DNA of 64,000 bases from Chloroflexota bacterium (GCA_009838915.1 VXQT01000034.1:125112-189111), one strand, 5' to 3'. Shown: positions 43,611 through 51,927, counted from the first letter of the stretch. Numbers and translations: made by a program. Notes: generated by a model from the sequence alone, not told the origin.

Positions 43611-44366
43611 CTACAGCGGCCGCGCGAGGCCGCCGTCACGGCGGACTCGCCAGAAGTGCACGGCCATGAAGATCGAGATCACTAGCGGCAGACCGATTAC
43701 GTGCAGCGTGTAGAAGCGAATCAGGGCGTTCGGGCCGACTGAGAAACCGCCCAGCAGCAGGAACTTCGACTCGTCACCAAGCACCGGGGCCGAGCCGACC
43801 ATCGTTGTACCGACCGTGATCGCCCAGAACGCGAGTTGGTCCCAGGGCAACAGGTAGCCGGTGAACGAGAGCAGCAGCGTGAGGATGAAGAGCACCACGC
43901 CGACGACCCAGTTGAACTCGCGCGGCGGCTTGTAGGCGCCGGTGTAGAAGACGCGCATCATGTGCAGCAGCACGAGGATGATCATCGCGTGCGCCATCCA
44001 GCGGTGCATGTTGCGCAGCAACTGGCCGAAGCGCACGTTGGCCTCGAGCTCCTGGATGTCCTGGTACGCGCGCTCGATTGACGGCACGTAATAGAACATC
44101 AGCAGCACGCCGGTGACGGTCAGGCCGAGGAACATGAAGAACGACAACCCGCCAAGGCAATAGGTGTGGGTGATCTTGACATGGGTGCGGTGAATCCGCG
44201 TGGGGTGCAGGTGGAGGAAGACATTGGTCGCCACGGCGAGCATCTGGTTGCGCGGCGTGTTCGGGTAGCCGGTGCGGAAGATCGACTGCCAGACGTAGTT
44301 CTTGAAGATCAGGTCGTAGATCAGGTCGTTGAACGATCTGCGCGGCGCGCGCTCGAGGTTGGCCAT
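43611..44366 (-). CDS. Cytochrome b6-like subunit
   Basis: 251 residues, four-helix b-type cytochrome. Haem ligands: His121 and His135 in the second helix (14 apart), and His222 and His237 in the fourth (15 apart). The 15 spacing is that of b6, not of mitochondrial cytochrome b (14). Cys70 in TYCLGG matches the Cys that binds the extra haem c(n)/c(i) in b6 and in Bacillus QcrB. This points to a b6-type menaquinol:cytochrome c reductase. The start is 6 bases after the 43-residue membrane protein's stop. A 60-residue N-terminal extension precedes the first helix. Confidence 0.93.
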   Translation of the reverse strand: MANLERAPRRSFNDLIYDLIFKNYVWQSIFRTGYPNTPRNQMLAVATNVFLHLHPTRIHRTHVKITHTYCLGGLSFFMFLGLTVTGVLLMFYYVPSIERAYQDIQELEANVRFGQLLRNMHRWMAHAMIILVLLHMMRVFYTGAYKPPREFNWVVGVVLFILTLLLSFTGYLLPWDQLAFWAITVGTTMVGSAPVLGDESKFLLLGGFSVGPNALIRFYTLHVIGLPLVISIFMAVHFWRVRRDGGLARPL

Positions 44367-44372
44367 GGTCGA

Positions 44373-44504
44373 TTACCGCTCCCACCAGCGGCCGAGGATC
44401 ACCAGTGCGCCGAAGCAGAAGAGCATCGTCAGCCCGACCAGCGGCAGCTCCATGATCTCGGAACGGAAGGGAATCGTCACAAGGGCGGCTGTTAGCAGTT
44501 CCAC
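44373..44504 (-). CDS. 43-residue single-helix membrane protein, first gene of the b6c operon
   Basis: GTG at 44504, 6 bases after GGGGAGAGG; stop TAA at 44375-44373. The product ends with one hydrophobic helix (about 20-38: LPLVGLTMLFCFGALVILG) capped by RWWER. Residues 1-18 are MELLTAALVTIPFRSEIM (with V at position 1 read as Met). An ATG at 44453 could start a 26-residue version. The gene sits between a good predicted promoter and cytochrome b6, 6 bases from the latter, so a small subunit of the complex, analogous to PetL/PetM/PetG of b6f, is plausible. No homology is claimed. Confidence 0.6.
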   Translation of the reverse strand: MELLTAALVTIPFRSEIMELPLVGLTMLFCFGALVILGRWWER

Positions 44505-44557
44505 CAGCTACCTCTCCCCACGCTTAGTCCGCACGCCCTGTGGTGGCGCGCTCAAGA

Positions 44558-44586
44558 AATGTACGACCGCTCCGAATTGTGGTCAA
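44558..44586 (-). promoter_or_regulatory. Predicted sigma-70 promoter of the b6c operon
   Basis: On the minus strand: -35 TTGACC at 44586-44581, a 17-base spacer, and -10 TACATT at 44563-44558. This is 5/6 and 4/6 of the consensus with ideal spacing. Transcription would start near 44550, about 45 bases before the GTG of the small membrane protein. The only promoter in the window I consider clearly good. Confidence 0.6.
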
Positions 44587-44638
44587 GATCGGGGCCACCC
44601 GTTCCCCTCCACATCTCAATCTGGTGCAGCACTTGCAC

Positions 44639-45775
44639 CTAGGCGTCGATCCCACTAACGCGACACGTGCCACCAAGCGCTCCGGTCGCAGGAATGACTT
44701 CACCGAGCCTGGCTGCACTTGGGAGAAGGTCCAGCAGTTCTTCGGCGTCTCTAGGCGAGGCCATGAATGCCATGCCGATACCCATGTTGAACACTCTGTA
44801 CATTTCCTGGTTGGATACCTTGCCTCGCTCTTGAATCAAATCAAAGATTGGAGGAATCTCCCAAAGCTCCTGCCACAAACTGGGCTCCAAGGCGACAGTG
44901 ACGTCGCTGGGCAGGATCCTCTCAATGTTCCCTTGAACTCCTCCCCCTGTGATGTGGGCCATTCCCTTGATCATCGCCAAGTGTGGCCCAAGCTCCTTCC
45001 AGTATGCCTTGTGCGGCTCCAAGAGCGCGTCAGCGAGCGAAGGACCGGTAGAGCCCCAAGGACGCTCCTGCAATCTCGCTGCGCATTCTGTGTGGTACAC
45101 CTCATCATTGGGATCACGTCCCCGGAGCTCAAGCACCTCCCTGGCAAGGGAGTAGCCATTGGTGTGCAATCCGCTTGAGGGAAGGCCAAGTACGCAGTCG
45201 CCTGGCCTGATGCGCTGGCCAGTGATCTGCCGGTCCTTTTCGAGGACTCCAACAATGGTTCCCGCTAAATCGAAGTAGCCGTTCATGTAAAGGTCCGGCA
45301 TGTCTGCCGTTTCTCCGCCGATCAATGCCATGCCATTCTCTTGACAAGCCGACGCAACTCCGTCAACGATCTTTGATTTCTGGTCCTCTGAGACGCCATT
45401 GGAGGCCAAGTAGTCCACGAAGAAGAGCGGCTCCGCGCCAACGGCAAGAATGTCATTGACACAGTGATTCACCAGGTCGTGACCAACTCCAGCGAAGCGA
45501 TCTTCGGCTTCGCCCTTCTGTCCTTTTGCCTCCCACGAGGCCAAACTGGCAACAATCACTTTGGTGCCGACGCCGTCTGTCGAAGACGCCAGAACAGGTT
45601 GCCGATACTGGGACAGTGCAGAAATGTCAAAGAGCCCCCCGAATCCGCCAATGTTGTCGAGTTGTTCACTTCGGCGAGCTCTGGCAGCGGATTGGCGATA
45701 ACGCGGAATCAGTCTGTCATTCGCATCCACATCAACGCCCACTGCGGCATAGGTCCCCGCGGTTTGAGTTGCCAT
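44639..45775 (-). CDS. purM: Phosphoribosylformylglycinamidine cyclo-ligase (AIR synthetase)
   Basis: 378 residues from the ATG at 45775, after GAGAGG. It closes the imidazole ring of AIR in purine synthesis (FGAM + ATP). Signature segments: SSTDGVGTKVIVA, HDLVNHCVNDILAVGAEP, IGGETADMPDLY, PSSGLHTNGYSLAREV, MAHITGGGVQGNIERILP and NMGIGMAFM. The length is slightly above the usual 340-350, with a longer middle region. The base composition is lower in GC than all neighbours (some 60-base lines near half GC), and codon choice differs. This suggests transfer, while the gene order purF-purM is normal. Confidence 0.93.
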   Translation of the reverse strand: MATQTAGTYAAVGVDVDANDRLIPRYRQSAARARRSEQLDNIGGFGGLFDISALSQYRQPVLASSTDGVGTKVIVASLASWEAKGQKGEAEDRFAGVGHDLVNHCVNDILAVGAEPLFFVDYLASNGVSEDQKSKIVDGVASACQENGMALIGGETADMPDLYMNGYFDLAGTIVGVLEKDRQITGQRIRPGDCVLGLPSSGLHTNGYSLAREVLELRGRDPNDEVYHTECAARLQERPWGSTGPSLADALLEPHKAYWKELGPHLAMIKGMAHITGGGVQGNIERILPSDVTVALEPSLWQELWEIPPIFDLIQERGKVSNQEMYRVFNMGIGMAFMASPRDAEELLDLLPSAARLGEVIPATGALGGTCRVSGIDA

Positions 45776-45883
45776 AACGTCGCCTCTCGGTGGGTCGGCT
45801 AAGGCTAGGCCGCCCGCATCCAAAGCTCAAGCGTACTAGCGACGTATTCGGGAGTCTGTCTATTGCCCAACCTGCGTCATCGC

Positions 45884-47494
45884 TCAGCGACGCTCCGGGG
45901 CCAGCGCGACCATCGTCTCGTCCGAGCGGGCGCCGCGCCGTGTCCCGTTCCCGCCGCTGTTTCCGTTGCTTGCGCCGTTGCCGTTGGTTGACGTCGGTAC
46001 CGGCGCGGTGACCAGCGGGACGGTCAGCGTGTCTATCTCGAAGTCGGTCTGCACCGAGACGGGGTAGTCGCCGGTGAAGCAGGCCAGGCAGGTTGGCTTA
46101 CCCAGACCGAGGGCGCGCTGTAGCCCGTCCAGGCTGAGGTAACCCAGCGAGTCCGCGCCCAGGTGTTGACGAATCTCCTCGACCGACTGCCGCGCCGCAA
46201 TCAACTCCTGTCTGGTCGCCATGTCGACCCCGAAGTGACAGGGATGGCGGATCGGCGGCGCGGCGATGCGCATGTGAATCTCGGCCGCTCCGGCTTCGCG
46301 CAGCAGCTTGACGATTCGCGGGGTCGTCGTCCCGCGCACGATCGTGTCGTCAACCACCACCACGCGCCGACCGGCGAGCACCGACGGCATCGGGTTGTAC
46401 TTCAGGTGCGCGCCCAGGTCTCGCAGGCGCTGATCGGGCGAGATGAACGTGCGGCCCACGTAGCGGTTCTTGACCAGACCCTCCGAGTAGGGAATCCCCG
46501 ACTCGGAGGAGTAGCCGATCGCGTGCGCCGTGGCCGAGTCGGGCACGCCAATCACGACGTCGGCGTCGGCCGGATGCTCGCGGGCCAGCTCCACCCCGAG
46601 CTGGCTGCGCGAGTGCCAGGCGGCCTGGCCGTCGAGGATCGAGTCGGGCCGCGCAAAGTAGATGTGCTCAAACACGCATCCCGCCGGCTGCGCCGGCACG
46701 ACGGCCTGGTACGAACGCATCCCGCTCTCGTCGATCGTGATCAACTCGCCGGGACGCACGTCGCGCAGAAACTCCGCGCCGAGCTGGTCCAGTGCGCAGG
46801 ATTCGGAAGCGACGACATAGCGTCCACCGACCTGCCCGATGCAGAGCGGGCGCACGCCGTAGGGATCGCGCGCCGCCATCAGCCGGCCCGGCGTCAACAG
46901 CACCAGGGAGTAGGCCACCTCGATGTGGTGCATCAGCGCCGTGAAGCGCGACTCCCACAGTTCGTTCTCGTCGTCTTCACCCTCGCCCTGTCGGAGCAGG
47001 TACTTGGCCAGCACCTCGGTGTCCGTCGAGGTCTCAAACACTTCGCCGGACTCGGTCAGCTCGGCGCGCACCTGGGCGGCGTTGACCACGTTGCCATTGT
47101 GCGCGACCGCAACGGTCTCGCTCGTTGCCGGATCTTCGAGCAGAATCGGCTGCGCATTGCGGAAGCGGCTGGCGCCCGTGGTCGAGTACCGGGTGTGGCC
47201 AATGGCCGCGATCCCCTCGAGTTCGGCCGCGCTCTCCTCGTCGAATACCTGCGCAACCAGACCCATGCCGGTTTTGACCGACAGCTTGCGGCCGTCGGTC
47301 GTGCAGATGCCGGCGCTCTCCTGGCCGCGGTGCTGCAGGGTATGAATTCCGTAGAAGGTCTCGACCGCCACATCGAGCTCGGGCGCCCAGATACCAAAGA
47401 CCCCGCAGGCCTCGCGGGGTCGGTCGTCAGTCTCGCGTTCGGGTACGTGCGTATGCGGGAACAGAGAGTCGGCGTTGGCAATCGGCTGTACCAC
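45884..47494 (-). CDS. purF: Amidophosphoribosyltransferase PurF
   Basis: 536 residues from a GTG. The N-terminal nucleophile is Cys30 (REACGVFGIW), so a propeptide of 29 residues must be removed, as in the Bacillus-type enzyme. Cys residues in HPCHFGVDM and GKPTCLACFTGDYP match the [4Fe-4S] ligands. The PRPP site is VVVVDDTIVRGTTT. It makes phosphoribosylamine from PRPP and glutamine, the first step of purine synthesis. A ~30-residue tail is Asn/Gly-rich and probably disordered. It lies 108 bases upstream of purM. Confidence 0.95.
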   Translation of the reverse strand: MVQPIANADSLFPHTHVPERETDDRPREACGVFGIWAPELDVAVETFYGIHTLQHRGQESAGICTTDGRKLSVKTGMGLVAQVFDEESAAELEGIAAIGHTRYSTTGASRFRNAQPILLEDPATSETVAVAHNGNVVNAAQVRAELTESGEVFETSTDTEVLAKYLLRQGEGEDDENELWESRFTALMHHIEVAYSLVLLTPGRLMAARDPYGVRPLCIGQVGGRYVVASESCALDQLGAEFLRDVRPGELITIDESGMRSYQAVVPAQPAGCVFEHIYFARPDSILDGQAAWHSRSQLGVELAREHPADADVVIGVPDSATAHAIGYSSESGIPYSEGLVKNRYVGRTFISPDQRLRDLGAHLKYNPMPSVLAGRRVVVVDDTIVRGTTTPRIVKLLREAGAAEIHMRIAAPPIRHPCHFGVDMATRQELIAARQSVEEIRQHLGADSLGYLSLDGLQRALGLGKPTCLACFTGDYPVSVQTDFEIDTLTVPLVTAPVPTSTNGNGASNGNSGGNGTRRGARSDETMVALAPERR

Positions 47495-47536
47495 GCGCCC
47501 GCCTCGCGTTAGTCGATCACACTGGATGCGTTCACC

Positions 47537-48022
47537 TTAACGCACCTGATCCGTGGATACCAGACGCCGGTGTTCAACCATCAGACAGCGGTCCTCGATG
47601 GCGCGCAATCCTGCCTCCCGCGCCGCACGCAGGCCATCGCGGTTGACGATGCCCAACTGAAGCCAGACAGTGCGAACTCCGCCGTCGCGAGCCGCAATCG
47701 CGTCCGCGATCGGTCGGTCGGTATCGACCGACCGACGGAACACATTGACGGTGTCAATCTCCAGATCGGGCCTGGCTGCCTGCGCCTCGGCGACGGATGC
47801 GTAGACCCGTTCACCGAGAATCTCTTCACCGGCGGCGACGGGATTGATCGGAACGATTCGATATCCGTGTTGCTGCATGTAGGCGGTGACGCGGTGCGAA
47901 GTGCGCTCGGGGTTCGGTGAGAGGCCAACGACGGCGATCGTCGCCATGTCCGCGAGCGATGACTCGACGTCGGCATCAATCTGGTCGTCCCAGGACGGCT
48001 GGGGGGGTTGCCGATCGGACAT
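47537..48022 (-). CDS. CoA-binding domain protein (YccU-like)
   Basis: 161 residues, stand-alone CoA_binding_2 Rossmann-type domain: IAVVGLSPNPERTSHRVTAY near 29-48, YRIVPINPVA, GERVYASVAEA, then DTVNVFRRS and VWLQLGIVNRDG. The family resembles the CoA-binding part of acyl-CoA synthetases without a catalytic domain. Its biological role is unclear. It lies 43 bases upstream of purF on the same strand and 10 bases downstream of a membrane-protein gene. Confidence 0.88.
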   Translation of the reverse strand: MSDRQPPQPSWDDQIDADVESSLADMATIAVVGLSPNPERTSHRVTAYMQQHGYRIVPINPVAAGEEILGERVYASVAEAQAARPDLEIDTVNVFRRSVDTDRPIADAIAARDGGVRTVWLQLGIVNRDGLRAAREAGLRAIEDRCLMVEHRRLVSTDQVR

Positions 48023-48032
48023 GGCTGCTCCT

Positions 48033-48722
48033 CTACCAGATGGGGCCGCGAATCGGGGCCTCGGTCAGCGCGGAGAACGCCTCCGCGACTTCAAAGATTT
48101 GCTGCAATCCCTCTTCTTCGTGCTGCCTCGGTGTCGACACGGTGCCTAGCACGTGGCGGGTACCGCTCTTCTTGACCAGCACGAGCTGCCACTGCGCGAT
48201 CTCCTCGGCCGGCAGCGCACCGCCGGCGCGCGCGATCTCGCGGCCCTCATCTTCCACCAGGAACTCTCGGATCTTCCACACCGGGATCAGCTCGTTCGTG
48301 CCAATCCCGAGCCCCAGGAAGCGTTGCTTCATCGACACGTTCTGTCCGCGCCGGTCGGCGACGATGTTCGCGCCCAGCAGCGCATAAACCAGCGAAATGC
48401 CCGACAGCGGCAGCAACACGACCGCAAACAACAACAGGATGCCCATCAGCCAGAAGGGGAAGGAATCCACCGATGTGCCCAGGAGGGCCAGCAGCCCGGC
48501 CGTCAGCGCCACACCGACCAGCGGCACGACCACCGCCGAACGAGGCGGGCGGACCTCGATCCGATCCGGCGTGATCGTCACGACCCGTCGGTGCAGGAAC
48601 ACGGTGCGCGGCGCCAACGGCTCGTCCACCGCCTGCGGACGTTCGAGCAGGCGCTCAGCGGCCGCCTCATCAGCGTCGCCCAACTCGACGAGCGGTGTCG
48701 ATTCGCTGGTCTCGGTCGTCAC
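48033..48722 (-). CDS. Two-helix membrane protein, unknown
   Basis: 229 residues. A ~60-residue acidic N-terminal segment is followed by helices at about 64-80 and 88-112 (FPFWLMGILLLFAVVLLPLS), then a ~100-residue cytoplasmic domain. That domain has strand-like segments (QRFLGLGIGTNELIPVW, REFLVEDEGREIA, WQLVLVKKSGTRHVLGTV) and a last helix, resembling a PH-like layout as in the protein at 6397. I do not recognise a named family. Divergent from the 76-residue gene at 48766. Confidence 0.55.
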   Translation of the reverse strand: MTTETSESTPLVELGDADEAAAERLLERPQAVDEPLAPRTVFLHRRVVTITPDRIEVRPPRSAVVVPLVGVALTAGLLALLGTSVDSFPFWLMGILLLFAVVLLPLSGISLVYALLGANIVADRRGQNVSMKQRFLGLGIGTNELIPVWKIREFLVEDEGREIARAGGALPAEEIAQWQLVLVKKSGTRHVLGTVSTPRQHEEEGLQQIFEVAEAFSALTEAPIRGPIW

Positions 48723-48765
48723 ATTGGCAGCCTAGCAACGCCGTAAGTAGGGATATGCTCGCGGT

Positions 48766-48996
48766 ATGGATCGCACTCGCCTCACCGGACTCACGTTGAT
48801 GTTTGCCGCCGCCTGCCAGGCGCTCTGGTTTCTGCTCGGCGTTCGCCGCCGCAGCTATGCCGCCGTGGCCATTCCGGCTGCTGCAATCACGTTAACGGCG
48901 GCGGTGCTCATCTTCTGGGTCGGCTGGACGACGTACGAACTCGAAGACGACCTCGAGGGCCTCAACTTCCGCTCGGAACCGCTCGACGATATCTAA
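48766..48996 (+). CDS. Small two-helix membrane protein
   Basis: 76 residues. Two hydrophobic helices at about 7-25 and 30-52, then an acidic tail (ELEDDLEGLNFRSEPLDDI). No family recognised. The start codon ATG has GGGATATGC upstream but no clear ribosome site. The coding character (GC-rich third positions, acidic tail) suggests a real gene. It converges on folK. Confidence 0.5.
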   Translation: MDRTRLTGLTLMFAAACQALWFLLGVRRRSYAAVAIPAAAITLTAAVLIFWVGWTTYELEDDLEGLNFRSEPLDDI

Positions 48997-49015
48997 CCCA
49001 GCAGTCGAGTATGGC

Positions 49016-49516
49016 TCAGTCCGCCCACGACGGTCCTTCGATCCGCCGCAGTTCGTCCTGCGAGACCGTTGTCAGCCACTCGCCGACCAGCGACCCGTCC
49101 GGCAGCGTCAGTCCCGCCGCCAGGTCGGCCAGGGGACGCAGGACAAAACTGCGTTGCGTCATGTACGGGTGCGGCACGACCAGTCGCGGCTCATCGATCG
49201 ACTCCGCGCCGTAGAGCAGGATGTCAATGTCGATCGCGCGCGGGCCCCAGCGCGCGTTGCGCACACGGCCGAGCTCTGTCTCTATCGACTGCATGGCTTC
49301 GAGCAGTTCGAGCGGCTGGAGATCGGTGAGTCCGCGCGCCACGGCGTTCAGAAACATCGGCTGGTCGGTCACGCCCCAGGCTTCCGATTCGTACAGCGAC
49401 GACACCCGGACATCCGTGACGACCTCGCGGATGCGCTGCGCGGCGGCGCGCATCGTGGCCCGGCGGTTGCCGAGATTGGCCCCCAGACCCAGGAAGATGC
49501 TGACCTTGGTGCTCAT
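49016..49516 (-). CDS. folK: 2-amino-4-hydroxy-6-hydroxymethyldihydropteridine diphosphokinase
   Basis: 166 residues from the ATG at 49516, which overlaps the folP stop by 4 bases. FLGLGANLGNR (8-18) opens the HPPK fold, and RWGPRAIDIDILLYG (89-103) holds Asp96 and Asp98, which bind the two Mg ions. VPHPYMTQRSFVLRPLADL follows. It transfers pyrophosphate from ATP to the pterin in folate synthesis, before FolP. The frame is open further upstream but antisense to folP coding. Confidence 0.94.
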   Translation of the reverse strand: MSTKVSIFLGLGANLGNRRATMRAAAQRIREVVTDVRVSSLYESEAWGVTDQPMFLNAVARGLTDLQPLELLEAMQSIETELGRVRNARWGPRAIDIDILLYGAESIDEPRLVVPHPYMTQRSFVLRPLADLAAGLTLPDGSLVGEWLTTVSQDELRRIEGPSWAD

Positions 49517-50325
49517 CGCCCCACGCTTCGCACGATGTCGTCCGCCATCCGCACCACGCGCGACATCGCCGCCACGTCGTGAACACGCACCAGGTCTGCG
49601 CCGTTGGCGATCGCGATCGCCGTCACCGCCGCCGAGCCTTCGAAGCGCGCGCCCACATCCCAGCCGAACTGCTCGCCGGTCATCCGTTTGCGCGACATGC
49701 CCACCAGCAGCGGTCGACCCGGCGCGCGAAGCTCCGTCAGGCGGCGCAGAATCTGCGCATTCTCGTCGCTGCGCCAACCAAATCCGAATCCAGGATCAAG
49801 CAAGATCCGTTCGCGCTGCACGCCATGTCGCGCGCCGGTCTCCAGAGATGTGCAGAATCCTGCCAGGATCGTTTCGACCGGATCGGTTGCGGCGGGACGA
49901 GCGCGTTGATTATGCATCGCGATCACCCAGGCATCGCGTTCCGCTGCCAGGCAGGCAAGCTGAGAGTCGCCGCGCAGCCCGTTGATGTCGTTGAGGATGG
50001 TCGCGCCGGCGTCGAAGGCCGCTGCGGCGACCGCCGCCTTGGTCGTATCGACCGACAGTGGTGTGCCCGGCAACCGCGAAGCAAGCCGCGCGAGCACCGG
50101 AACCACGCGTCGGCACTCCTCGTCGGCGGAGACGGCTTCGAATCCAGGTCGCGTCGATTGACCTCCGACATCGATGATGTCGGCGCCCTCGCTCGCCAAC
50201 TGCTCGCCGCGGGCGACAGCGGCGTCGGCGTCGAGCAATCCGTCCCCGGCGAAGGAGTCCGGCGTGACGTTGAGAATGCCCACGATCAGCGTGCGCGAAC
50301 CCCAGGCAAAGTCGTCAAGCTTCAC
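49513..50325 (-). CDS. folP: Dihydropteroate synthase
   Basis: 270 residues, TIM barrel. GILNVTPDSFAGDG (16-29), DVGGQSTRPG (52-61) and LSVDTTKAAVAAAA are the pterin and pABA-site signatures, with LVGMSRKRM and VHDVAAM near the end. It joins pABA to the pterin pyrophosphate made by FolK. The usual GGESTRPG is GGQSTRPG here. It overlaps folK by 4 bases and lies 15 bases downstream of the JAMM protease gene, so the folate genes are read with the sulfur-region genes. Confidence 0.95.
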   Translation of the reverse strand: MKLDDFAWGSRTLIVGILNVTPDSFAGDGLLDADAAVARGEQLASEGADIIDVGGQSTRPGFEAVSADEECRRVVPVLARLASRLPGTPLSVDTTKAAVAAAAFDAGATILNDINGLRGDSQLACLAAERDAWVIAMHNQRARPAATDPVETILAGFCTSLETGARHGVQRERILLDPGFGFGWRSDENAQILRRLTELRAPGRPLLVGMSRKRMTGEQFGWDVGARFEGSAAVTAIAIANGADLVRVHDVAAMSRVVRMADDIVRSVGR

Positions 50326-50340
50326 AGCAGCCCCGCTTCG

Positions 50341-50844
50341 CTACAGCGGCGTCTCCAGCACCCTGGGTCGGCCGTCGACCTCGGTCATGTCCAGCCGTTT
50401 CCGCTCCGCCGAGTCGTCGCTGATCAGGAGGTCGATCTCCTTGGGCGTGACGCTGTCCGCATCGTCGCCTTCATCAATGCGCCAGGCCCGCACCGAGGGG
50501 GGCTCCTCGGCCAGCGAGACCAATACCCAGTAGGGCCACTCAGCCGCGCCTTTGTGCAGGCGCGCGATGCGTAGATCGGTCGGCGAGGGCCTCGCCTCCG
50601 ACGCCACGTGCGAGTGATAGATCACCAGCCAATCGCCCTCGTCGATGGCGAGATCCATGTGCATCACCTGTTGCGGCGGGATGTTGAACCGCCAGGGCGA
50701 CGCCTCGTCGTTGGTCGCGCGCCAGAGTGTCAAGCTGCCGTCCGCCGCGCGGCCGATGACGCCGCAGCACTCGTTGGGCAAGTCCTCACGCGCATGCGCA
50801 ACCATCTCGTCGACTAGCACCTGGGGCAACTCAAGCTTGCTCAT
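50341..50844 (-). CDS. JAMM/MPN (M67) metallopeptidase
   Basis: 167 residues from the ATG at 50844, after AGGAGG, overlapping the methyltransferase stop by 4 bases. The JAMM zinc motif is complete: Glu25 (NECCGVIG), His77, His79, Ser87 and Asp90 (HSHVASEARPSPTD). Stand-alone bacterial M67 enzymes such as Mec cut cysteine from the CysO sulfur carrier, and QbsD trims a carrier's C-terminus to expose Gly-Gly. With two carriers and a CysM-like synthase a few kilobases away, I infer a role in carrier maturation or cysteine release. The C-terminal ~50 residues are acidic. Confidence 0.88.
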   Translation of the reverse strand: MSKLELPQVLVDEMVAHAREDLPNECCGVIGRAADGSLTLWRATNDEASPWRFNIPPQQVMHMDLAIDEGDWLVIYHSHVASEARPSPTDLRIARLHKGAAEWPYWVLVSLAEEPPSVRAWRIDEGDDADSVTPKEIDLLISDDSAERKRLDMTEVDGRPRVLETPL

Positions 50845-51464
50845 GATCCCGCCGCCTCCTGCGTCTGCTTCCGGAATCTTCGCTCGGTCTGGGGATGCGA
50901 AATCTCCTCGCCCCACGTATCCCAGCCCGGGATGTCCGTGTCCCGCGCAAACAGCTCAATCTTGCGCTGCTCCGGGAACATCGCTTCGATCCTACGCCGA
51001 ACCTCAGCCGGTTTGCGCGAATGCTCTGCGCGAGGCTCGGAGACGAGTTGTCGCACGTTACGCGCGCCGCGCGGCGCCGGAATCCGCCCTCGCTTGAAGA
51101 CTAGGCAGAGTTCGCACTGGGACATCGTGTAGAAACCAGGATTGACGCGCTGCTTGTCCCATACAAATGCGACGGTCGCCCACTCGAATGCCCAGGCGTT
51201 GCCAAGCCCAACTGCCTGATCGAGATGGGGAGAGGTCGCCCACAGGAACAACAGCGAATCCGCCGCCGCGATGGACGCGACATCAAGCTCCATCAGATCC
51301 TGGAGCCGCAGCGTGTTGTAGTGGCGAATCGCGCCGCCCGAGTCGCCGCTGCCCGGTCCGGAGTGTTGGAGCTGCCCCTTGTAGTCCCAGGGAGGGTCGG
51401 CGTAGATGATCGGGTAGCGCCCGCCGGGGTCAAGGGCTGGAAGCGGTGGGAACTCGACCGGCAC
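50841..51464 (-). CDS. MT-A70-family adenine methyltransferase
   Basis: 207 residues from a GTG at 51464, 2 bases after the upstream stop; an ATG at 51485 is possible. DPPW, about 23-26, is the catalytic motif of N6-adenine methyltransferases, in the context YPIIYADPPWDYKG. LLFLWATSPHL, FEWATVAFVWDK and PAEVRRRIEAMFP are family segments, and the last gives the SAM-binding end. No restriction enzyme or specificity subunit is adjacent, so it is a solitary methyltransferase that may mark DNA for regulation, or act on RNA. It resembles phage-type members. Position inside a metabolic operon is odd. Confidence 0.88.
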   Translation of the reverse strand: MPVEFPPLPALDPGGRYPIIYADPPWDYKGQLQHSGPGSGDSGGAIRHYNTLRLQDLMELDVASIAAADSLLFLWATSPHLDQAVGLGNAWAFEWATVAFVWDKQRVNPGFYTMSQCELCLVFKRGRIPAPRGARNVRQLVSEPRAEHSRKPAEVRRRIEAMFPEQRKIELFARDTDIPGWDTWGEEISHPQTERRFRKQTQEAAGS

Positions 51465-51466
51465 GG

Positions 51467-51802
51467 CTAATCCTCGGGAACCCATTGGCGCAGCTCGCCG
51501 TCGTCGTGGCAGGCGCCGGGCTGCAGCGTCATCTGCAGGTACGGACGACTCGTCGCCGGCGCGACGAGGTGGTCGAGCCAGTGCTCGCGCTCCGACTCGG
51601 GGATCAGCGAGCCGATGTCGCCGAATCGTAGGTGGATGACTGTGTCGTCCTCGACGATGCCGAAATCGATCACTGCCTTGCCCGGCTGTAGCAATCGTCC
51701 GACGGTATCCGTGCGCAGGATCTTCGCGCCGCGATCGATGTAGCGCGACAGCACGGACACCGAGAAATGCACCGGCAGCGCTGAGGCGTCGCTTGTACTC
51801 AC
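51467..51802 (-). CDS. Conserved-looking small protein, unknown
   Basis: 111 residues from the GTG at 51802 (VSTSDASALPVHFSVSVLSR). The frame is open to ATGs at 51868 and 51910, but that part lies in a dispersed palindromic repeat, so I exclude it with modest confidence. The middle reads GAKILRTDTVGRLLQPGKAVI and DFGIVEDDTVIHLRFGDIGS, then SEREHWLDHLVAP, a compact alpha/beta pattern. I do not recognise the family. It is followed 2 bases later by the methyltransferase gene. Confidence 0.55.
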   Translation of the reverse strand: MSTSDASALPVHFSVSVLSRYIDRGAKILRTDTVGRLLQPGKAVIDFGIVEDDTVIHLRFGDIGSLIPESEREHWLDHLVAPATSRPYLQMTLQPGACHDDGELRQWVPED

Positions 51803-51844
51803 GGCTCTGGCGACGGTGCGTCTCCAGACGGCGTCACTGGGCAA

Positions 51845-51927
51845 GGGAGCCCCCTCTGCCTTCGGCATCTCCCCCTGCTTCGCGGGGGGAGAGGGGAAAG
51901 TGATCGGCATCTTCCCCCCCGGTTGAG
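51845..51927. repeat. Dispersed palindromic repeat, CCTGCTTCGCGGGGGG type
   Basis: GGGAGCCCCCTCTGCCTTCG, then GCATCTCCCCCTGCTTCGCG, then GGGGGAGAGGGG, followed by a second CTTCCCCCCCGG segment. Same family as 15787, 7962 and 54100. It runs into the upstream, possibly spurious, part of the ORF at 51467. Confidence 0.75.
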
